From Archaeoglobus sp. (GTDB taxonomy: Archaea > Halobacteriota > Archaeoglobi > Archaeoglobales > Archaeoglobaceae): 5,432 nucleotides of DNA. Position 1 is the stretch's first letter. Each line of letters starts with the position of its first letter. The DNA is taken from NCBI GenBank assembly GCA_003978865.1, contig QNXS01000087.1, positions 1 to 5,432 on the forward strand, given 5' to 3'. The notes beneath the pieces are model-generated. The model saw only the letters and a list, made by a program, of their open reading frames with translations. It searched no databases and had not been told where the DNA came from. Positions 4,166 to 5,432 of this stretch are shown here, one piece after another. The translations under genes were made by a program, and so were the position numbers.

Positions 4166-5137
4166 TTAAATTTCCATTAAATCTTTTATACTATATAAAA
4201 CTTTAATTTCCTCAACTTCATTCATATTCGCAATTTCTTTCCTAACTTTCTCTATAGATTCTCTATTGACAGCATGAACCATAAAGTAAACAGGATAGTT
4301 CCACTCTTCAGGCACCACTCTTTCAACTAAATGTGTGATTTCTGCCCTACTGACAAGTTTTCTTGCGAGTTTTTCGGGTTTATCTGTTTTGATTAGGTTC
4401 ATACCATTCTCTCTGAATCCAATCTTCCTTTCCTTTAAAACACCACTAAAATCTCTAACAACGCCAATTTTTGTTAGCTCGGAAATCAGGCTTACCAGCT
4501 CCTCCTCAGAATATCCGTACTTTTTAAAACTTAGAAAAGGTCTTTTTGTAAACTCAAGCCTCTCAAGTTTAATGAGCAATTCTCTGTCTATTCCAATCTC
4601 CTCAACTTTTGGCACATCGAACTTTGCATCTGTGTTTTCACTCCATGATGTCCCCCTGATCAGATCGTACTTAACGTCCATTTTGTAAACTCTCTTTGTG
4701 GGGAGCACTATGTAATCTTTCACGCAGCAATCTTCCATTATTTTGGCAGCAAGCCTCTCCACAGCCTCAAAATCTTCAGCTTTAATTGTGAACCATACAT
4801 TGTAGCTCGCATCTCTCCAGTAGTTATGCTTTGGTCTGTATGAGTTGATGATTCTGGCAACCTCCTCAATTCTGCTTTCATCCACCTTAGCTGCGACAAG
4901 TGCGGCTCTCTGTTGCTTGGAGAAAGCCCTGTAGTTCAGGTTGGCTCCGTACCTCTTTATCACTCCGGTTTTGTGAAGTTCCCTCAGCCTGTTGATTACA
5001 AAATCCTCTTTGATATTAGCCCTCTCAGCCAGCTCGGACAGCGGGGTTGTGGTCAACGGCAGTCTGTATTGAATATCCATCAACAGTCTTACAGTTTGAC
5101 TATCGAACTTAGAACTTGATTTTGATGAGTCTATCAT
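4166..5137 (-). CDS. ahbAB: siroheme decarboxylase, AhbA-AhbB (NirDL-type) fusion
   Basis: Decarboxylates the two acetate side chains at C12 and C18 of siroheme to give 12,18-didecarboxysiroheme in the alternative heme pathway. The 323 residues hold two Lrp/AsnC-like halves, each a DNA-binding-type helix-turn-helix followed by a ferredoxin-like domain. Half one (about 10-158) has L-S-E-L-A-E-R-A-N-I (33-42), G-V-I-K-R-Y-G-A-N-L-N-Y-R (58-70) and the family signature H104-N-Y-W-R-D-A-S-Y-N-V-W-F-T. Half two (about 178-323) has G-V-V-R-D-F-S-G-V-L-K-E-R-K-I-G-F-R-E-N (225-244), H269 and E-W-N-Y-P-V-Y-F-M-V-H288. These paired signatures identify the decarboxylase and argue against a plain Lrp regulator. 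Many archaea carry the halves as separate genes. An in-frame TAG directly precedes the ATG, and GAGGG (5148-5144) lies 6 bases upstream, so the start is firm. It overlaps the siroheme synthase gene by 29 bases in another frame. Confidence 0.9.
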   Translation of the reverse strand: MIDSSKSSSKFDSQTVRLLMDIQYRLPLTTTPLSELAERANIKEDFVINRLRELHKTGVIKRYGANLNYRAFSKQQRAALVAAKVDESRIEEVARIINSYRPKHNYWRDASYNVWFTIKAEDFEAVERLAAKIMEDCCVKDYIVLPTKRVYKMDVKYDLIRGTSWSENTDAKFDVPKVEEIGIDRELLIKLERLEFTKRPFLSFKKYGYSEEELVSLISELTKIGVVRDFSGVLKERKIGFRENGMNLIKTDKPEKLARKLVSRAEITHLVERVVPEEWNYPVYFMVHAVNRESIEKVRKEIANMNEVEEIKVLYSIKDLMEI

Positions 5138-5432
5138 CTACTTCCCTCTTACCGGAGACGTACTCTTCAACAAGTTTTTCTACAAGTTTCTTAGCCTCTT
5201 CCACGTTCTCATTTCTGACGAGTTCCCTGAATTCAGGTTCTGCTGCTATAACAAAGTAAAGTTTCATTCTCATCTGAACGGGAATACCCCTCTCCTTCAT
5301 ATACTTTTTCAGGTGATACATTGATTCAAGCAAATAAATTAGCTCTTCATCATCTTCTATCATCTTTTTTATTGAATCTCTAACCTTTCTTGCAACAACT
5401 CCGCTCTTTCCTTCAGTCGTAACGGCAAACCT
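5109..5432 (-). CDS. precorrin-2 dehydrogenase / siroheme synthase (Met8 / CysG N-terminal type), C-terminal part
   Basis: The reading frame is open to the window edge and gives the last 107 residues; the true start is outside. The enzyme oxidises precorrin-2 to sirohydrochlorin with NAD+, and some members also insert iron. The fragment opens with F-A-V-T-T-E-G-K-S-G-V-V-A-R-K-V-R (2-18), the well-known A-I-S-T-x-G-K-S-P-x-x-A-R-x-I-R motif after the Rossmann domain. It continues with the helical tail I-Y-L-L-E-S-M-Y-H-L-K-K-Y-M and V-E-E-A-K-K-L-V-E-K-L (77-87) typical of the dimerisation part. An internal ATG at 5363 is not a start, because the conserved motif lies before it. There is no methyltransferase domain after it, so this is the short archaeal form rather than full CysG. 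It feeds siroheme precursors to the overlapping decarboxylase gene. Confidence 0.88.
   Translation of the reverse strand, partial: RFAVTTEGKSGVVARKVRDSIKKMIEDDEELIYLLESMYHLKKYMKERGIPVQMRMKLYFVIAAEPEFRELVRNENVEEAKKLVEKLVEEYVSGKREVDDRLIKIKF

Noticed and set aside
4335..4688. 117-codon plus-strand reading frame within the decarboxylase gene
   Set aside because: A shadow of the minus-strand gene: Ser/Leu/Phe-rich product with no recognisable domain and no ribosome site.
4166..5137. Lrp/AsnC transcription regulator
   Set aside because: The helix-turn-helix halves look regulator-like, but the H-N-Y-x-R and W-N-Y-P/V-H signatures and the siroheme synthase neighbour mark it as siroheme decarboxylase.
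5109..5363. Small stand-alone gene starting at ATG 5363
   Set aside because: The frame is open to the window edge, and the siroheme synthase motif F-A-V-T-T-E-G-K-S lies before that ATG, so it is the tail of a longer gene.

Overview
The window looks like a chromosomal segment of a thermophilic euryarchaeon, most likely from the Archaeoglobales. The grounds are gene content (DUF531, archaeal KptA, a fused siroheme decarboxylase, an MTA-phosphorylase-family gene next to a DadD-type deaminase), archaeal TATA/BRE promoters at leaderless spacing, GGTGA-type ribosome sites, and Lys/Glu/Arg-rich proteins. The lineage is inferred from family recognition; no database was searched. There are no RNA genes, insertion sequences or CRISPR arrays, and no non-coding stretch over about 120 bases.

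Layout. (1) 1-1474, plus strand: the 3' end of an MTA-phosphorylase-family nucleoside phosphorylase, then a DadD/MtaD-type adenosine-family deaminase. Together they fit the deaminate-first salvage of methylthioadenosine and 5'-deoxyadenosine: the deaminase makes the inosine form and the phosphorylase splits it. (2) 1516-3103, plus strand: a three-gene operon behind its own TATA box, coding for a small C-terminally anchored beta-sandwich protein of unknown role, a DUF531 protein (possibly SPOUT-like) and the RNA 2'-phosphotransferase KptA. (3) 3118-4049, minus strand: a leaderless PRC-barrel protein whose stop overlaps the start of a DUF1614 membrane protein; this pair converges on kptA with only 14 bases between stop codons. 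(4) 4050-4165: a short AT-rich spacer with the PRC promoter and a probable oligo-T terminator. (5) 4166-5432, minus strand: the C-terminal part of a precorrin-2 dehydrogenase (siroheme synthase, Met8/CysG-N type) overlapping by 29 bases a 323-residue fusion of both siroheme decarboxylase subunits (AhbA and AhbB).

How the parts work together. Region 5 supplies siroheme and 12,18-didecarboxysiroheme for the siroheme-dependent heme route of archaea and sulfate reducers. The later steps of that route use radical-SAM enzymes, which release 5'-deoxyadenosine, a substrate of the DadD-type deaminase in region 1; this metabolic link is an inference. Region 2 is the best place to look for something undescribed: two of its genes point to RNA (tRNA) modification, and they share a promoter with an uncharacterised membrane-anchored protein. 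No defence system or mobile element is visible, and most of the window is ordinary archaeal core metabolism.
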